Assembly: GCA_963739545.1 (NCBI GenBank)
Contig: CAVUAT010000014.1
Location: forward strand, 310,001-374,000
Origin: CAVUAT01 sp963739545
GTDB taxonomy: Bacteria > Actinomycetota > Thermoleophilia > Solirubrobacterales > 70-9
Reading direction: 5' to 3'
Length of the DNA stretch: 64,000 bases
Position numbers and translations under genes: made by a program. The notes below the pieces were generated by a model, which saw nothing but the letters and a program-made list of their open reading frames with translations, made no database searches and was not told the origin of the DNA. Shown one piece after another: positions 16,858 to 24,657 of the stretch. The stretch's first letter is position 1. Each line of letters begins with the position of its first letter.

Positions 16858-17052
16858 CCGACTTCCTCCTTCGGTTGACGGACTCGACCCTCCCACGGCC
16901 AGAGCCAGAAGGCAAGGGAAGGGTGAGCGCACGCTGTCCGACCGCCGAGTGGTCGGCCACACACACGAACAATGCCGTCGGCGGTCTACCGCCGTCCGCC
17001 ATCCCTGGGGGTCACGGCTGCCGAGGCAGCGGGGAACAACTAGCATCGCCGG

Positions 17053-17184
17053 ATGGGAAGGAGCCGGTCCCGAGTCTCTCCATTCGTGCCGCTCCTTGCG
17101 GCGGCGGCGCTCGCGGGCCGATCGGGCCCGCCCCGTCGACAACAGCGCGGGGAGATCACGACCGCAAGCGCGGTGACGCCATGA
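17053..17184 (+). CDS. Possible 43-residue leader ORF
   Basis: ATG 17053, MGRSRSRVSPFVPLLAAAAL then a basic stretch and a stop that overlaps the next ATG as ATGA (17181-17184). The overlap suggests translational coupling, and the following gene has no clear RBS of its own. The peptide itself has no family. It could equally be chance. Confidence 0.35.
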   Translation: MGRSRSRVSPFVPLLAAAALAGRSGPPRRQQRGEITTASAVTP

Positions 17185-17633
17185 AGGGCTGGAAGCTCCG
17201 CAAATTCGCCGGCGACGTCGTCTACAACCTCCGCAGCCGCGGGTTGCTGCCGATCGCAATCGCCCTCGTTGCCGCGGCCGTGCTCGTGCCCGCCTACTTC
17301 GCGCTGACCGGGGGTGACGACAACGGCGGGGGCAACGACGGCGGCGGCACCGACAACGGCGGTGGCGGCAGCGACGACTTCCCGGAGGAGGCCGCCGTCC
17401 CCGAGGGAGCGGCAGCCTTCAGCGAGATGTACGTGACCGACGAAGCGCACGACGCGATCGAGGAGTGCGGCTTCACGGACACCCAGGAGCAGCGTCGCCA
17501 GCTCCTCAAGGTCCCGCCACTTCAGGACGGGCTAATCACCGTCTCGAATTACGGCACCGACGGCGAGCTCACAGGGACGCTCGAGATGCGCCAGACACGC
17601 CGGGGGATCTACCGCGTGACCTGCACCAAGTGA
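17181..17633 (+). CDS. Membrane-anchored exported protein with Gly/Asp linker
   Basis: 150 residues. N-terminal cytoplasmic LRKFAGDVVYNLRSRG, one helix (LPIAIALVAAAVLVPAYFAL), a Gly/Asp/Asn linker (GGDDNGGGNDGGG), and an outer domain with two Cys (EECGFTDTQEQRRQLLKVPP, YRVTCTK). The Cys pair brackets a small compact domain, perhaps disulfide bonded. No family recognised. Confidence 0.72.
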   Translation: MKGWKLRKFAGDVVYNLRSRGLLPIAIALVAAAVLVPAYFALTGGDDNGGGNDGGGTDNGGGGSDDFPEEAAVPEGAAAFSEMYVTDEAHDAIEECGFTDTQEQRRQLLKVPPLQDGLITVSNYGTDGELTGTLEMRQTRRGIYRVTCTK

Positions 17634-17782
17634 GATCAGTTCTGCGGGTTGGAGAGTCCGAAGGATCGTCCCGGCCTCACTACCCGGCGATTGATCCCTG
17701 CTGGGTCGCGGATAGGGCCGAGGCTTGACCAGGCCCTTGCGAGCCGATACAAATAGCAGGTAGCGCTAGGTCAGGAGGACCT

Positions 17783-18705
17783 GTGTCTCGCGTCGAAGTG
17801 TCTCGTCGGATCGCTTTCATTGCCATCGCGGTCCTGCTCGTCGCGTCAGCGACGGGCTGCGAACCGGTCGTCAACGCGCCCCCCGGTGGCGGCGAGACGG
17901 TGACGCAGACCTTTCGCTACGGGCCGTTCACCCTCGGACCCGACGGCGAGGTGACAGGGCTCGCCATCGTCTGGGATGCCGCGGCCCGCCGGTTCCTTCG
18001 GGCTGAAGGGCGCGACCTTCGACGTGGTCGATGAGAACGGCACGCCCGTCAGCTCGCACGACGTTCATCTGCACCACATCGTGATGATGAACTCAGCGCG
18101 TCAGGACGCGCTTTGTCCGCAGCGGCCTGAGCCCTTCATCGGCGCGGGGATGGAGCGGACCCCGATCTTCCTCCGGTTTCCCTACGTCTACATGGTCGGC
18201 GCCAACGATAACTGGGGCTCGGTCTATCACCTGATGAACGAGACCCAGACCACGCGGACCGTCTACATCCAGTACACGCTCAGGTACCAGCCCGGCGCCA
18301 ATGCCACCAACTCGCGGCCGGTGCAGCCGTGGTTCATGGACGTGACCGGTTGCGGCGACGCCACCTACGACATCCCCGGCAACGGCGGGCCTGGCAGCGA
18401 ACATCTGGCGTCACGCTCGTGGCAGGCGCCGCGCGACGGGATCGCGGTGTTCGCGGGCGGACACCTGCACGACGGCGGCATCGACATCACGCTCGGAGAT
18501 ACAGCCCCGAACTCGCTGGCCTGCGTGATGGGCGCCTACTACCACGAGAACCCCCACCACCTCGCGAGCATCGACTGGTGCCTGACTGCACGAGAAGGTG
18601 ATCGCCGGCCACTCCTATCGCGTGACCGCTCGCTACGACAACTCAAAGCCGTATGCCGACGTGATGGGAATCGTGCTGGCTTACGTGTGGTGGGGCACGC
18701 AATAG
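17783..18705 (+). pseudogene. SURNod19-domain lipoprotein, two frameshifts
   Basis: GTG 17783 follows AGGAGG. Frame 1: lipoprotein signal (IAVLLVASATGCEPVV, lipobox Cys) and FRYGPFTLGPDGEVTGLAIV. Near 17985-18005 the frame moves to FGLKGATFDVVDENGTPVSS, HDVHLHHIVMMN, FAGGHLHDGGIDITLGD, YYHENPHHLASIDWCL. Near 18588 it moves again to HEKVIAGHSYRVTARYDNSK, PYADVMGIVLAYVWWGTQ and stop. HLHH and GGHLH are the conserved His of the Stress up-regulated Nod 19 domain. Pseudogene or sequence errors. Confidence 0.78.
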
Positions 18706-18890
18706 AACGAACCCGAGCTCGGTAGCCGACTACGCCCTCAACCTGGCGCATATCGACCAGTCCGGCTTCTCGGTCGCGCTCGGCGGGTGATAGGCGACCC
18801 CGCCGGTAGCAGATCTTGGGTGACGCGAAGGCGGGAGCGAGGTTGGTGATCCGCCGATCCTGCGCCGGTGGAGATGGCGTCGCGGCGCGC
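18706..18890. other. Intergenic, no gene seen
   Basis: Between the SURNod19 end and the convergent cNMP-binding gene. Short open stretches exist on both strands but none has family similarity or an RBS. Confidence 0.4.
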
Positions 18891-19337
18891 TCAGTGGTGA
18901 GGCTGAGCTCGCTCAGCTTCGCGAAGCCGCACGGCGAGGGCGGCCAACACCCGCCGACCCACAAGCGGGACGTCCTCGACCAGCGCCGAGAACTCACGGG
19001 AGCCGAGCACGAAAAGTCGCATGTCGCTCTCGGCAGTGACCGTGGCGGAGCGCGGCGCCGAGTGAAGGAGAGCCATCTCGCCGAAGCACTTACCGGGGCC
19101 GAGCATGACACTCCGCTTGCCGCGGATAGTCACCTTCGCCCGACCGTCGGCGATCACGAAAGCCTCCTGCCCAAGCTCGCCCTGGCGCATCAATACCCGG
19201 CCGGCGGGGACCTCGAGCTCCTCGGCCAGCGCGGCGATCCGGGAAAGGTCCCGCTTGCTGCAAGCCGAGAAGAGCTGGACCTGCGAGAGCCGCTCGACCT
19301 TGGGGTCGCGTGCCCGCCGTCGTGTCGGTCGCCTCAT
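18891..19337 (-). CDS. Cyclic-nucleotide-binding domain protein
   Basis: 148 residues. A single cNMP-binding (CAP_ED) fold: VQLFSACSKRDLSRIAALAE, VPAGRVLMRQGELGQEAFVI, GKCFGEMALLHSAPRSATVT (the phosphate-binding cassette with GEMALL and PRSATV; Arg present). There is no HTH after the domain, so it is not a CRP-type regulator. Probably a sensor or effector module in the cytoplasm; a double-domain relative lies at 45758-46732. Confidence 0.88.
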   Translation of the reverse strand: MRRPTRRRARDPKVERLSQVQLFSACSKRDLSRIAALAEELEVPAGRVLMRQGELGQEAFVIADGRAKVTIRGKRSVMLGPGKCFGEMALLHSAPRSATVTAESDMRLFVLGSREFSALVEDVPLVGRRVLAALAVRLREAERAQPHH

Positions 19338-19495
19338 CGGCAGGAGTATCCCAGCGCCCGCCGGGGCATGCAGCGAGACCGTGATCTACGAAGGCCCTCA
19401 AGGGCGAGATCGAGGTCGATCCGGAGATTAGGCGTGCTGGCCGCGCCCTTTGGGAAAGTGTCGCTTTCCAGAGCCCCCTTCCGTGTGTCCTCAGA

Positions 19496-19517
19496 TTGAT
19501 GCTCGGATTGATGCCCG
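19496..19517. repeat. Tandem TTGATGCYCG boxes
   Basis: TTGATGCTCG (19496) and TTGATGCCCG (19508), 12 bp apart, preceded by GTCCTCAGA exactly as at 62825. On the minus strand the pair encodes GHQSEHQSED in frame. Confidence 0.6.
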
Positions 19518-19568
19518 CGGCCACGCCGCACCCGCAGTGCCAGGACTCCTGGGGAGCGGGGCACTGCT

Positions 19569-19605
19569 GCTTTGCATGGAAAGCAGCACCCGCCCGCGAG
19601 ATACT
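19569..19605 (+). promoter_or_regulatory. SnoaL-type promoter with 16-bp near-palindrome
   Basis: GCTTTGCATGGAAAGC (19569-19584) is symmetric at 14 of 16 positions. Its TGGAAA (19577-19582) is followed after 17 nt by GATACT (19600-19605), which ends 9 nt before ATG 19615. No RBS, so the mRNA is probably leaderless. Confidence 0.65.
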
Positions 19606-19614
19606 GCGTGGGCA

Positions 19615-20001
19615 ATGTCGGAGGAGAACGTGGAGAAGGTGAGGGCGGGATTCGCGGCGCACAACCGTGGCGACCTGGACGCCTGGCTGGACCTGTATGA
19701 CCCGGAGGTGGAGTTCGAGACGCTCCTCCTGGGCAGCCACCAAGGCAAGGAGGCCCTGCGGTCGCTCTACGAGGAGAATCAGGCGAACCAACCCGGCTAC
19801 ACCGCCACCCCCGTAGAGCTGATCGACGCTGGAGACAGGGTGATCACGGTGGTCCAAATGGGCGGAGTCGGGACCGCCAGCCAGATCGCTCTGGATGACC
19901 AGATCGCATTCATCCACACCTTCAAAAACGGGCTGGTGGTGAGAGAGCGGACCTTCCGAAATAGGGAGGAAGCCCTCGAAGCCGCCGGGCTGCGGGATTA
20001 G
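19615..20001 (+). CDS. SnoaL-like (NTF2 fold) protein, tandem copy 1
   Basis: 128 residues: MSEENVEKVRAGFAAHNRGD, LDAWLDLYDPEVEFETLLLG, ELIDAGDRVITVVQMGG, REEALEAAGLRD. Pocket residues typical of the fold (W/D of DAWLDLYDPEVE) are present. First of three adjacent paralogs that share promoter type, first 10 residues and the EALEAAGL tail, so they arose by local duplication. Substrate unknown. Start fixed by the conserved MSxENVE and by the -10 spacing. Confidence 0.9.
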   Translation: MSEENVEKVRAGFAAHNRGDLDAWLDLYDPEVEFETLLLGSHQGKEALRSLYEENQANQPGYTATPVELIDAGDRVITVVQMGGVGTASQIALDDQIAFIHTFKNGLVVRERTFRNREEALEAAGLRD

Positions 20002-20036
20002 GGCGGTCACGCTGGCACCTCGATGACCGGCAGAGC
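20002..20036 (+). repeat. 35-bp repeat after SnoaL stop (three copies)
   Basis: The 35-bp unit starting GGCGGTCACGC and ending CCGGCAGAGC follows the stops of all three paralogs: 20002-20036, 20531-20565 and 21024-21058. Copies 1 and 3 continue into another shared stretch (CCCTCCGGTTTATCTG). It marks the boundaries of the duplicated units. Confidence 0.8.
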
Positions 20037-20083
20037 GAGTCCCTCCGGTTTATCTGTGGATAGGTGGAAGGCCGGGCACTCCT

Positions 20084-20120
20084 GCTTTGCATGGAAAGCG
20101 GCACTCCGTAGCGGGATACT
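20084..20120 (+). promoter_or_regulatory. SnoaL-type promoter with 16-bp near-palindrome
   Basis: GCTTTGCATGGAAAGC (20084-20099) again; TGGAAA (20092-20097), 17 nt, GATACT (20115-20120), then 8 nt to ATG 20129. Same geometry as at 19569. Confidence 0.65.
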
Positions 20121-20128
20121 TGTCGGCG

Positions 20129-20530
20129 ATGTCGCAGGAGAACGTGGAGATCGTCCGAGTGGGCTACGAGCGATTCGCGGCCACAGGTGAATTCGTGGCG
20201 GACCTCGCCACGGACGACTTCGTGTGGGACATGTCGAACTTCCACGGCTGGCCCGAGCAGCAGGTGTACGAAGGCGTCGACGGCACGGGAGCCTTCCTCA
20301 GCGAGTGGATGGATGCGTGGGAGGACTGGGAGCTCGAGCTGGAAGCCCTCCACGACGCGGGCGACAGGGTGGTTGCTCTCGTGCACCAGCGCGGCAGGTC
20401 GAAAGAGGGCGGAATGCCGGTCGAGATGTCCTTCGCCCAGGTCTTTACGTTCCGCGACGGCAAGCAGGCCCGGATGGAGATGTACTCGGACCGGAACGAG
20501 GCCCTCGAAGCCGCCGGGCTGCGGGAGTAG
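20129..20530 (+). CDS. SnoaL-like (NTF2 fold) protein, tandem copy 2
   Basis: 133 residues: MSQENVEIVRVGYERFAATG, DDFVWDMSNFHGWPEQQVYE, GVDGTGAFLSEWMDAWEDWE, DRVVALVHQRGRSKEGG, RNEALEAAGLRE. The W-rich pocket (FHGWPEQQVYEG) differs from copy 1, so the paralogs have probably diverged in ligand. No Shine-Dalgarno at the chosen ATG. Confidence 0.9.
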   Translation: MSQENVEIVRVGYERFAATGEFVADLATDDFVWDMSNFHGWPEQQVYEGVDGTGAFLSEWMDAWEDWELELEALHDAGDRVVALVHQRGRSKEGGMPVEMSFAQVFTFRDGKQARMEMYSDRNEALEAAGLRE

Positions 20531-20588
20531 GGCGGTCACGCCGGCACCTCAATCACCGGCAGCGCCAGGGCGCTGGGGTGAAAGTCGG

Positions 20589-20618
20589 TGGAAGGGTGGC
20601 GGCTTTTCGCGCGATACT
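20589..20618 (+). promoter_or_regulatory. SnoaL-type promoter, palindrome degraded
   Basis: TGGAAG (20589-20594), 18 nt, GATACT (20613-20618), then 9 nt to ATG 20628. Only the remnant GGCTTTTCGC is left of the palindrome, yet the -10 and the leaderless spacing are kept. Confidence 0.55.
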
Positions 20619-20627
20619 GCGCGGGCG

Positions 20628-21020
20628 ATGTCGCAGGAGAACGTCGAGATAGTCCGGGAGATACACGAGCAGTTCGCCCGCGGCGATTTCAGCTTCTTCG
20701 CGACTGTCACCGACGACTTCGTTTTCGTCGCCAGCCCAGAGTTGCCCGACGCTGGCACCTACCGCGGAGAGGCGGCGACTCAGTGGATGACGGCGTGGGT
20801 GGAGTCCTTCGAAGGGCACACGATCGAGGCCACGGAGATCATCGATGCCGGCGACAAGGTTTTCGTCGCAATCCTCCAACGGGGCCGCCCTCGCGGGAGC
20901 CAAACGGTGGTGGAGGGCCATTGGTGGTCGGTGCTTACGCTTCGCGAGGGCGTCCTCACCCGGGGCGAGGTATTCCCCGAGCGCACTCAGGCCCTCGAAG
21001 CCGCCGGCCTGTCGGAGTAG
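20628..21020 (+). CDS. SnoaL-like (NTF2 fold) protein, tandem copy 3
   Basis: 130 residues: MSQENVEIVREIHEQFARGD, FSFFATVTDDFVFVASPELP, AATQWMTAWVESFEGHTIEA, DKVFVAILQRGRPRGSQ, RTQALEAAGLSE. Third member of the cluster, followed by the same 35-bp repeat. Start from MSQENVE. Confidence 0.9.
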   Translation: MSQENVEIVREIHEQFARGDFSFFATVTDDFVFVASPELPDAGTYRGEAATQWMTAWVESFEGHTIEATEIIDAGDKVFVAILQRGRPRGSQTVVEGHWWSVLTLREGVLTRGEVFPERTQALEAAGLSE

Positions 21021-21109
21021 GCGCGCGGTCACGCCGCGACCTCGATCACCGGCAGAGCCCCTCCGGTTTATCTGCGGAAGGGTGGAAGGCCGGGCACTAC
21101 TGCCCGTTA

Positions 21110-21138
21110 TTGGCACAGCGAACATCCGAGCCTATGCT
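21110..21138 (+). promoter_or_regulatory. Sigma70 promoter for leaderless VOC gene
   Basis: TTGGCA (21110-21115), 17-nt spacer, TATGCT (21133-21138), then 8 nt to ATG 21147. Expected transcription start is at or next to the A of ATG, and no RBS is present. Confidence 0.65.
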
Positions 21139-21146
21139 CCGGGGCT

Positions 21147-21587
21147 ATGACGATTCAGCGGATGGACAACGTTCTCATAGTTGTCGACGACCTCGAGGCT
21201 GCCAAAGCGTTCTTCGCCGAACTCGGTATGGAGCTGGAAGGCGAGACGCAGGTCGAGGGGCCTTGGGTGGGCCGCGTCGTCGGGCTCGACGACGTCCGTG
21301 CCGACATCACCATGATGCGGACCCCCGATGGCCACGGCCGGGTTGAGCTGACGAAGTTCCACACGCCGCCGGCGGTCAGAGCCGAGCCGGAAAACGCGCC
21401 GGCGAACGCGCTCGGCATACGCCGCATCATGTTCGCTGTCGACGACATCGACGACGTCGTTGCCCGCCTGCGCGGCCACGGTGCCGAACTCGTCGGCGAG
21501 ATCGCGCAGTACGAGGACAGCTACCGGCTCTGCTTTCTGCGTGGCCCTGAGGGCATCATCATCGGACTCGCCGAGCCGCTCAGCTGA
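21147..21587 (+). CDS. VOC/glyoxalase-family protein
   Basis: 146 residues with the paired beta-alpha-beta-beta-beta units of the vicinal oxygen chelate fold: MDNVLIVVDDLEAAKAFFAE, LGMELEGETQVEGPW, RIMFAVDDIDDVVARLRGHG, CFLRGPEGIIIGLAEPLS. The usual first metal-ligand His is replaced (MDNVLIVVDD), while Glu is present in the last strand, so metal binding may differ or be lost. Cytoplasmic; substrate unknown. Confidence 0.88.
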   Translation: MTIQRMDNVLIVVDDLEAAKAFFAELGMELEGETQVEGPWVGRVVGLDDVRADITMMRTPDGHGRVELTKFHTPPAVRAEPENAPANALGIRRIMFAVDDIDDVVARLRGHGAELVGEIAQYEDSYRLCFLRGPEGIIIGLAEPLS

Positions 21588-21840
21588 AACCTCCACGGGT
21601 GCGCCGGGCCGGCCCCGGACGGTACTGGCCATCGCCCGCTCGGTGGCTGTGAGGCGATCCGCCCGCATCAGCGCCATCTCTACGTAAGTTCAGTCTGCAA
21701 GCAGCGCTGATCCCGGGCATCCTCGGCTCTCGCGAGGCTGCCTTATCCCGAGACGCGCGCCTACGCCAGCGAGCCCGCTATTTCTCCTCCCAGGGGCTGG
21801 CCAGGTGTAGGATCCGCGAGGTCGAGTCGAGGAGCGTGCG

Positions 21841-22485
21841 ATGGCTGAAAAGTGGAGCGTGACAGGGGATTTCATCGACTTCTGTAAGTGCGCCGTGCCG
21901 TGTCCGTGCTCCTGGGGACAGCCGCCGACCGAGGGTGACTGCCAGGGAATCGTCGCGTGGCGGATTCGGGAGGGCAACTACGGCGACGTCAAGCTCGATG
22001 GGCTGGCCGTGGCCGGAGTCGCCGAATTCGAGGGGAACATCTGGGATGAGGACGTCAAGATGGACGCCGGTCTGTTCATCGAAGCGAGCGCCGATGATGC
22101 CCAGCGCGAGGCGCTGCAAACGATCTTCGGCGGACAGGCGGGCAGCTGGCCGCAGGCGCTCGCCGAGAGCGCTTTCGGCGAGGTGAAGGGGATCGAGTTC
22201 GCCTCAATCGACCTCCAGATCGCCGACAATTCGAGCTCATGGAGCCTCGAGATCAACGGTCAGGCCAGCGGAAGCGCTGAGGTGCTGACCGGGCCAACGA
22301 CCCGTCCCGGAGAGAACGTCGAGGTCACGAACATCCCCGGCTCGGAGGCCGGCCCCAACAGCGGCCCGATGACCTACGGGATCGCGACCAAGAACGAGGT
22401 CGATGCCTACGGCTACAAGTGGGACTGGGCCGGGCGCTCAGCCAAGCACATACCGTTCGTGTGGTCGAGCGAGGACGAGCTCTGA
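21841..22485 (+). CDS. DUF1326 domain protein
   Basis: 214 residues, ATG 21841 with GAGGAG upstream. The N-terminus has the family's Cys cluster FCKCAVPCPCSWGQPP, then LDGLAVAGVAEFEGNIWDED, FGGQAGSWPQALAESAFGEV, PMTYGIATKNEVDAYGYKWD. DUF1326 is often encoded next to DUF2182, as here (convergent, 10 bp apart). The CxC...CPC cluster suggests metal binding. No signal peptide. Confidence 0.9.
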   Translation: MAEKWSVTGDFIDFCKCAVPCPCSWGQPPTEGDCQGIVAWRIREGNYGDVKLDGLAVAGVAEFEGNIWDEDVKMDAGLFIEASADDAQREALQTIFGGQAGSWPQALAESAFGEVKGIEFASIDLQIADNSSSWSLEINGQASGSAEVLTGPTTRPGENVEVTNIPGSEAGPNSGPMTYGIATKNEVDAYGYKWDWAGRSAKHIPFVWSSEDEL

Positions 22486-22495
22486 GCGAAGCCCG

Positions 22496-23428
22496 CTAGT
22501 CGCCGGGCATGTCGCCGGCCGGCATGCCCTCGTCGTGCATCGATCCGGGCGTCGAGTGCTCGCCGTGATCCTGCGTCCCGCCACCCATTGAGTCATGGTG
22601 CATCTCGCTGGCTCTAGTCGCCTCCGGCGAGTCCGGCAGGATCAGGCCGGGCACGCTTGACGGGGTGAAGGCCACGAGGAGGCCCATCGCTAGGAGCAGC
22701 GCCGCGATGCCGTAGCTGGCGAGCGCTCTCCAAGGCAGCAGCTTCTCCGCCGCAATCAACGCCGCGATGAAGACCATCCAGCCGACGCTCATCACGCCGA
22801 GGGCGAACAACGCGGCCATCAGTCCCCAGCAACAGCCGACGCACCAGGCGCCGTGGGTGAGCCCCATCCGCAGCGCACCGATCCGCCCCGGCTGCCAGGC
22901 GTTCATGAGAAACATCATCGGGCTGCGGCACCTCTTCAGGCAGGCGTTCTTCAGCGGAGTGAGCTGATAGAGAGCCGCGGCAATGATCACCCCGCCAGCG
23001 AAGTAAGGCCCCCCGCGTTCCCAGGCAAGGGCGTCCGGCCAGACCGAGCTGCCGATCTCATACACGGCGTACGCGAAGAGCCCCCACGCGGTCCAGGTCA
23101 GCAGGTACCCACCAACGAAGGCCGCGGTCGTGCCCAGCGGAACATCTCGTCCCCTCGCCCGCTTCCCTTCCTGGATCCGGCTGTACATGGTGACCATCGG
23201 CCAGATCGACGGGAACATCATCGCGGCCATCATCACGACCCAAGTGGTGACATAGAAGCCGAGTGTGCCGGGATCGGTCCCGGGCCCCGCGTCCATCCCC
23301 GCCATCCGGTCACCGGTGGCGACCCAGGCGATCGCGGCCAGCCCTAGGAGCAGGCCAACCAACCCGAGCTGGACCAGGCCCGGTTGTGCTGGAGCTCGGC
23401 GTGGTGCAGCCGATCCCATCGTCGCCAT
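22496..23428 (-). CDS. DUF2182 predicted metal-binding membrane protein
   Basis: About 310 residues; ATG 23428 chosen, with TTG 23437 or the next ATG as alternatives. Eight or so membrane segments with the DUF2182 signatures WVVMMAAMMFPSIWPMVTMY, PLKNACLKRCRSPMMFLM and MGLTHGAWCVGCCWGLM. Met and Cys/His residues sit in the helices. The C-terminal tail is His/Met-rich (EMHHDSMGGGTQDHGEHSTP), apt for Cu or other soft metals. Probably acts with the DUF1326 protein in metal handling (inference). Confidence 0.9.
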   Translation of the reverse strand: MATMGSAAPRRAPAQPGLVQLGLVGLLLGLAAIAWVATGDRMAGMDAGPGTDPGTLGFYVTTWVVMMAAMMFPSIWPMVTMYSRIQEGKRARGRDVPLGTTAAFVGGYLLTWTAWGLFAYAVYEIGSSVWPDALAWERGGPYFAGGVIIAAALYQLTPLKNACLKRCRSPMMFLMNAWQPGRIGALRMGLTHGAWCVGCCWGLMAALFALGVMSVGWMVFIAALIAAEKLLPWRALASYGIAALLLAMGLLVAFTPSSVPGLILPDSPEATRASEMHHDSMGGGTQDHGEHSTPGSMHDEGMPAGDMPGD

Positions 23429-23473
23429 CGATTGCAACCTAGCGCGCCTGCAGCCTCGCTTCGCTGGCAGACC

Positions 23474-23502
23474 TTGCCCCAGCAGGCCCGAGAGGAGATA
23501 CT
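23474..23502 (+). promoter_or_regulatory. Promoter for leaderless methyltransferase gene
   Basis: TTGCCC (23474-23479), 17 nt, GATACT (23497-23502), then 6 nt to ATG 23509. The same GATACT box as in the SnoaL promoters but without the palindrome. Confidence 0.55.
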
Positions 23503-23508
23503 GGGGCG

Positions 23509-24309
23509 ATGGCGCAGGAGGACTACCTGCTCGCCGACCAGCCCTCGGAGTTGGAGCGCCTGCAGCTGCAGTCGCGCGTGTGGGAGCCGGCCGGGAGGCA
23601 GGTCCTCTCGAAGCTCGGCGACGGATCCGGCCGACAGGCCCTGGACGTCGGCTGCGGAGCCCTGGGGTGGCTTCGAATCCTCAGCGAGTGGGTCGGCCCG
23701 TCCGGCCAGATTGTCGGCACCGACATAGACAAGAGCTTGCTCAACGCCGCTCGTTCATTTCTGGAGGCAAAAGGAATCTCCAACGTAGAGCTCGTCGTCG
23801 ATGACCTCTTCGAGAGCAAGCTGGAGCCACAATCGTTCGATCTCGTCCATGCCCGTTACGTGATCGCTCCACTCGGACGCGGCCGTGAGCAGGTGGCCTC
23901 GTACCAGCGCTTGGTCAGACCCGGTGGCTCGCTGCTCCTGGAGGAGTGGGACCTGGGCTCGTGGCACTTCAACCCCCCTGCCCCCGCGGCCGAGCAATTG
24001 ATCCGATCGCTCTCCGAGATCTTTGCCGCGCTGGGCGGCGAGGCGGGCCGCGAACTTCCGGAATTGCTCAGGGAGGTCGGTATTGAGGAGCCAGAGAGAG
24101 ACGCGCAGGTCGTCGCGCTCAAACCAGGCCACCCCTATCTGCGTCTGCCGCTTCAGTTCAGCGTCGCGCTGGAGTCGCGGCTGCTTGAGACCTTGAACGA
24201 GGACCAGCTCGCCTCGCTGCGCCGCGAGGCCGAGGCCGAGTTGGCGGCGCCTGGCAGATGGGGCACGACCTTCACCCTGATCCAGTGTTGGGGCACAATC
24301 GAAGGCTGA
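23509..24309 (+). CDS. Class I SAM-dependent methyltransferase
   Basis: 266 residues. Motif I ALDVGCGALGWLRILSEWVG, acidic residue after strand 2 (VGTDIDKSLL), VELVVDDLFE, motif IV FDLVHARYVIAPLGRGREQV, then VRPGGSLLLEEWDLGSW. UbiE/small-molecule type. The C-terminal part (QFSVALESRLLETLNED) is a substrate cap. Substrate unknown. Confidence 0.9.
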   Translation: MAQEDYLLADQPSELERLQLQSRVWEPAGRQVLSKLGDGSGRQALDVGCGALGWLRILSEWVGPSGQIVGTDIDKSLLNAARSFLEAKGISNVELVVDDLFESKLEPQSFDLVHARYVIAPLGRGREQVASYQRLVRPGGSLLLEEWDLGSWHFNPPAPAAEQLIRSLSEIFAALGGEAGRELPELLREVGIEEPERDAQVVALKPGHPYLRLPLQFSVALESRLLETLNEDQLASLRREAEAELAAPGRWGTTFTLIQCWGTIEG

Positions 24310-24311
24310 GA

Positions 24312-24390
24312 GGTAGCGGCGACCGACGAGAGCCCCTCCCGAAGGAGGCTCCCGGTGGCATTGGGAGAGTGATGCCCGCTTTGATGCCCG
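24312..24390. repeat. Terminator-like hairpin plus TTGATGCCCG boxes
   Basis: Just after the methyltransferase stop: GGTAGCGGCGACCG (start of the GGTAGCG element, right half lost), an imperfect hairpin GAGCCCCTCC/GGAGGCTC at 24330-24351 that may end transcription, then GTGATGCCCG (24369) and TTGATGCCCG (24381). Confidence 0.5.
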
Positions 24391-24432
24391 CATCAATGTC
24401 TATTCGCCGCAGCGGACCGGCGCTTTCAGCTT

Positions 24433-24570
24433 CTAGGCCGCTTCCAGAAAGCTCAGCACCTCGGCCGTGAACAGCTCGGTCCCGGTATCCATCGCCGCGT
24501 GTCGTTGCCCGGGCATGACGACGACCCGACAGTCCGTCCAAAGCAGTAGGGCGGACCCTACGGCGAGTGG
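24433..24570 (-). pseudogene. Alpha/beta-hydrolase gene, 3' fragment
   Basis: The minus strand reads ALLLWTDCRVVVMPGQRHAA, MDTGTELFTAEVLSFLEAA then stop at 24433. This is the final strand-His-helix of an alpha/beta hydrolase (catalytic His in PGQRHAAMD). Nothing upstream continues it. Confidence 0.55.
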
Positions 24571-24657
24571 TTTGGTCGAGCATCGGCGGTGGATTAGGGT
24601 AGCCAGGTCCGCAAGAGCCGCACTCGACCGTGCGGCGAATCCCAGCGAAAGGCCGAG

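Noticed and set aside
19090..20010. 306-codon minus-strand ORF containing AAGINPSINLRT
   Set aside because: Runs across a promoter, repeats and antisense to a SnoaL gene; the common words with 62644 come from the TTGATGCCCG repeat read in a different frame.
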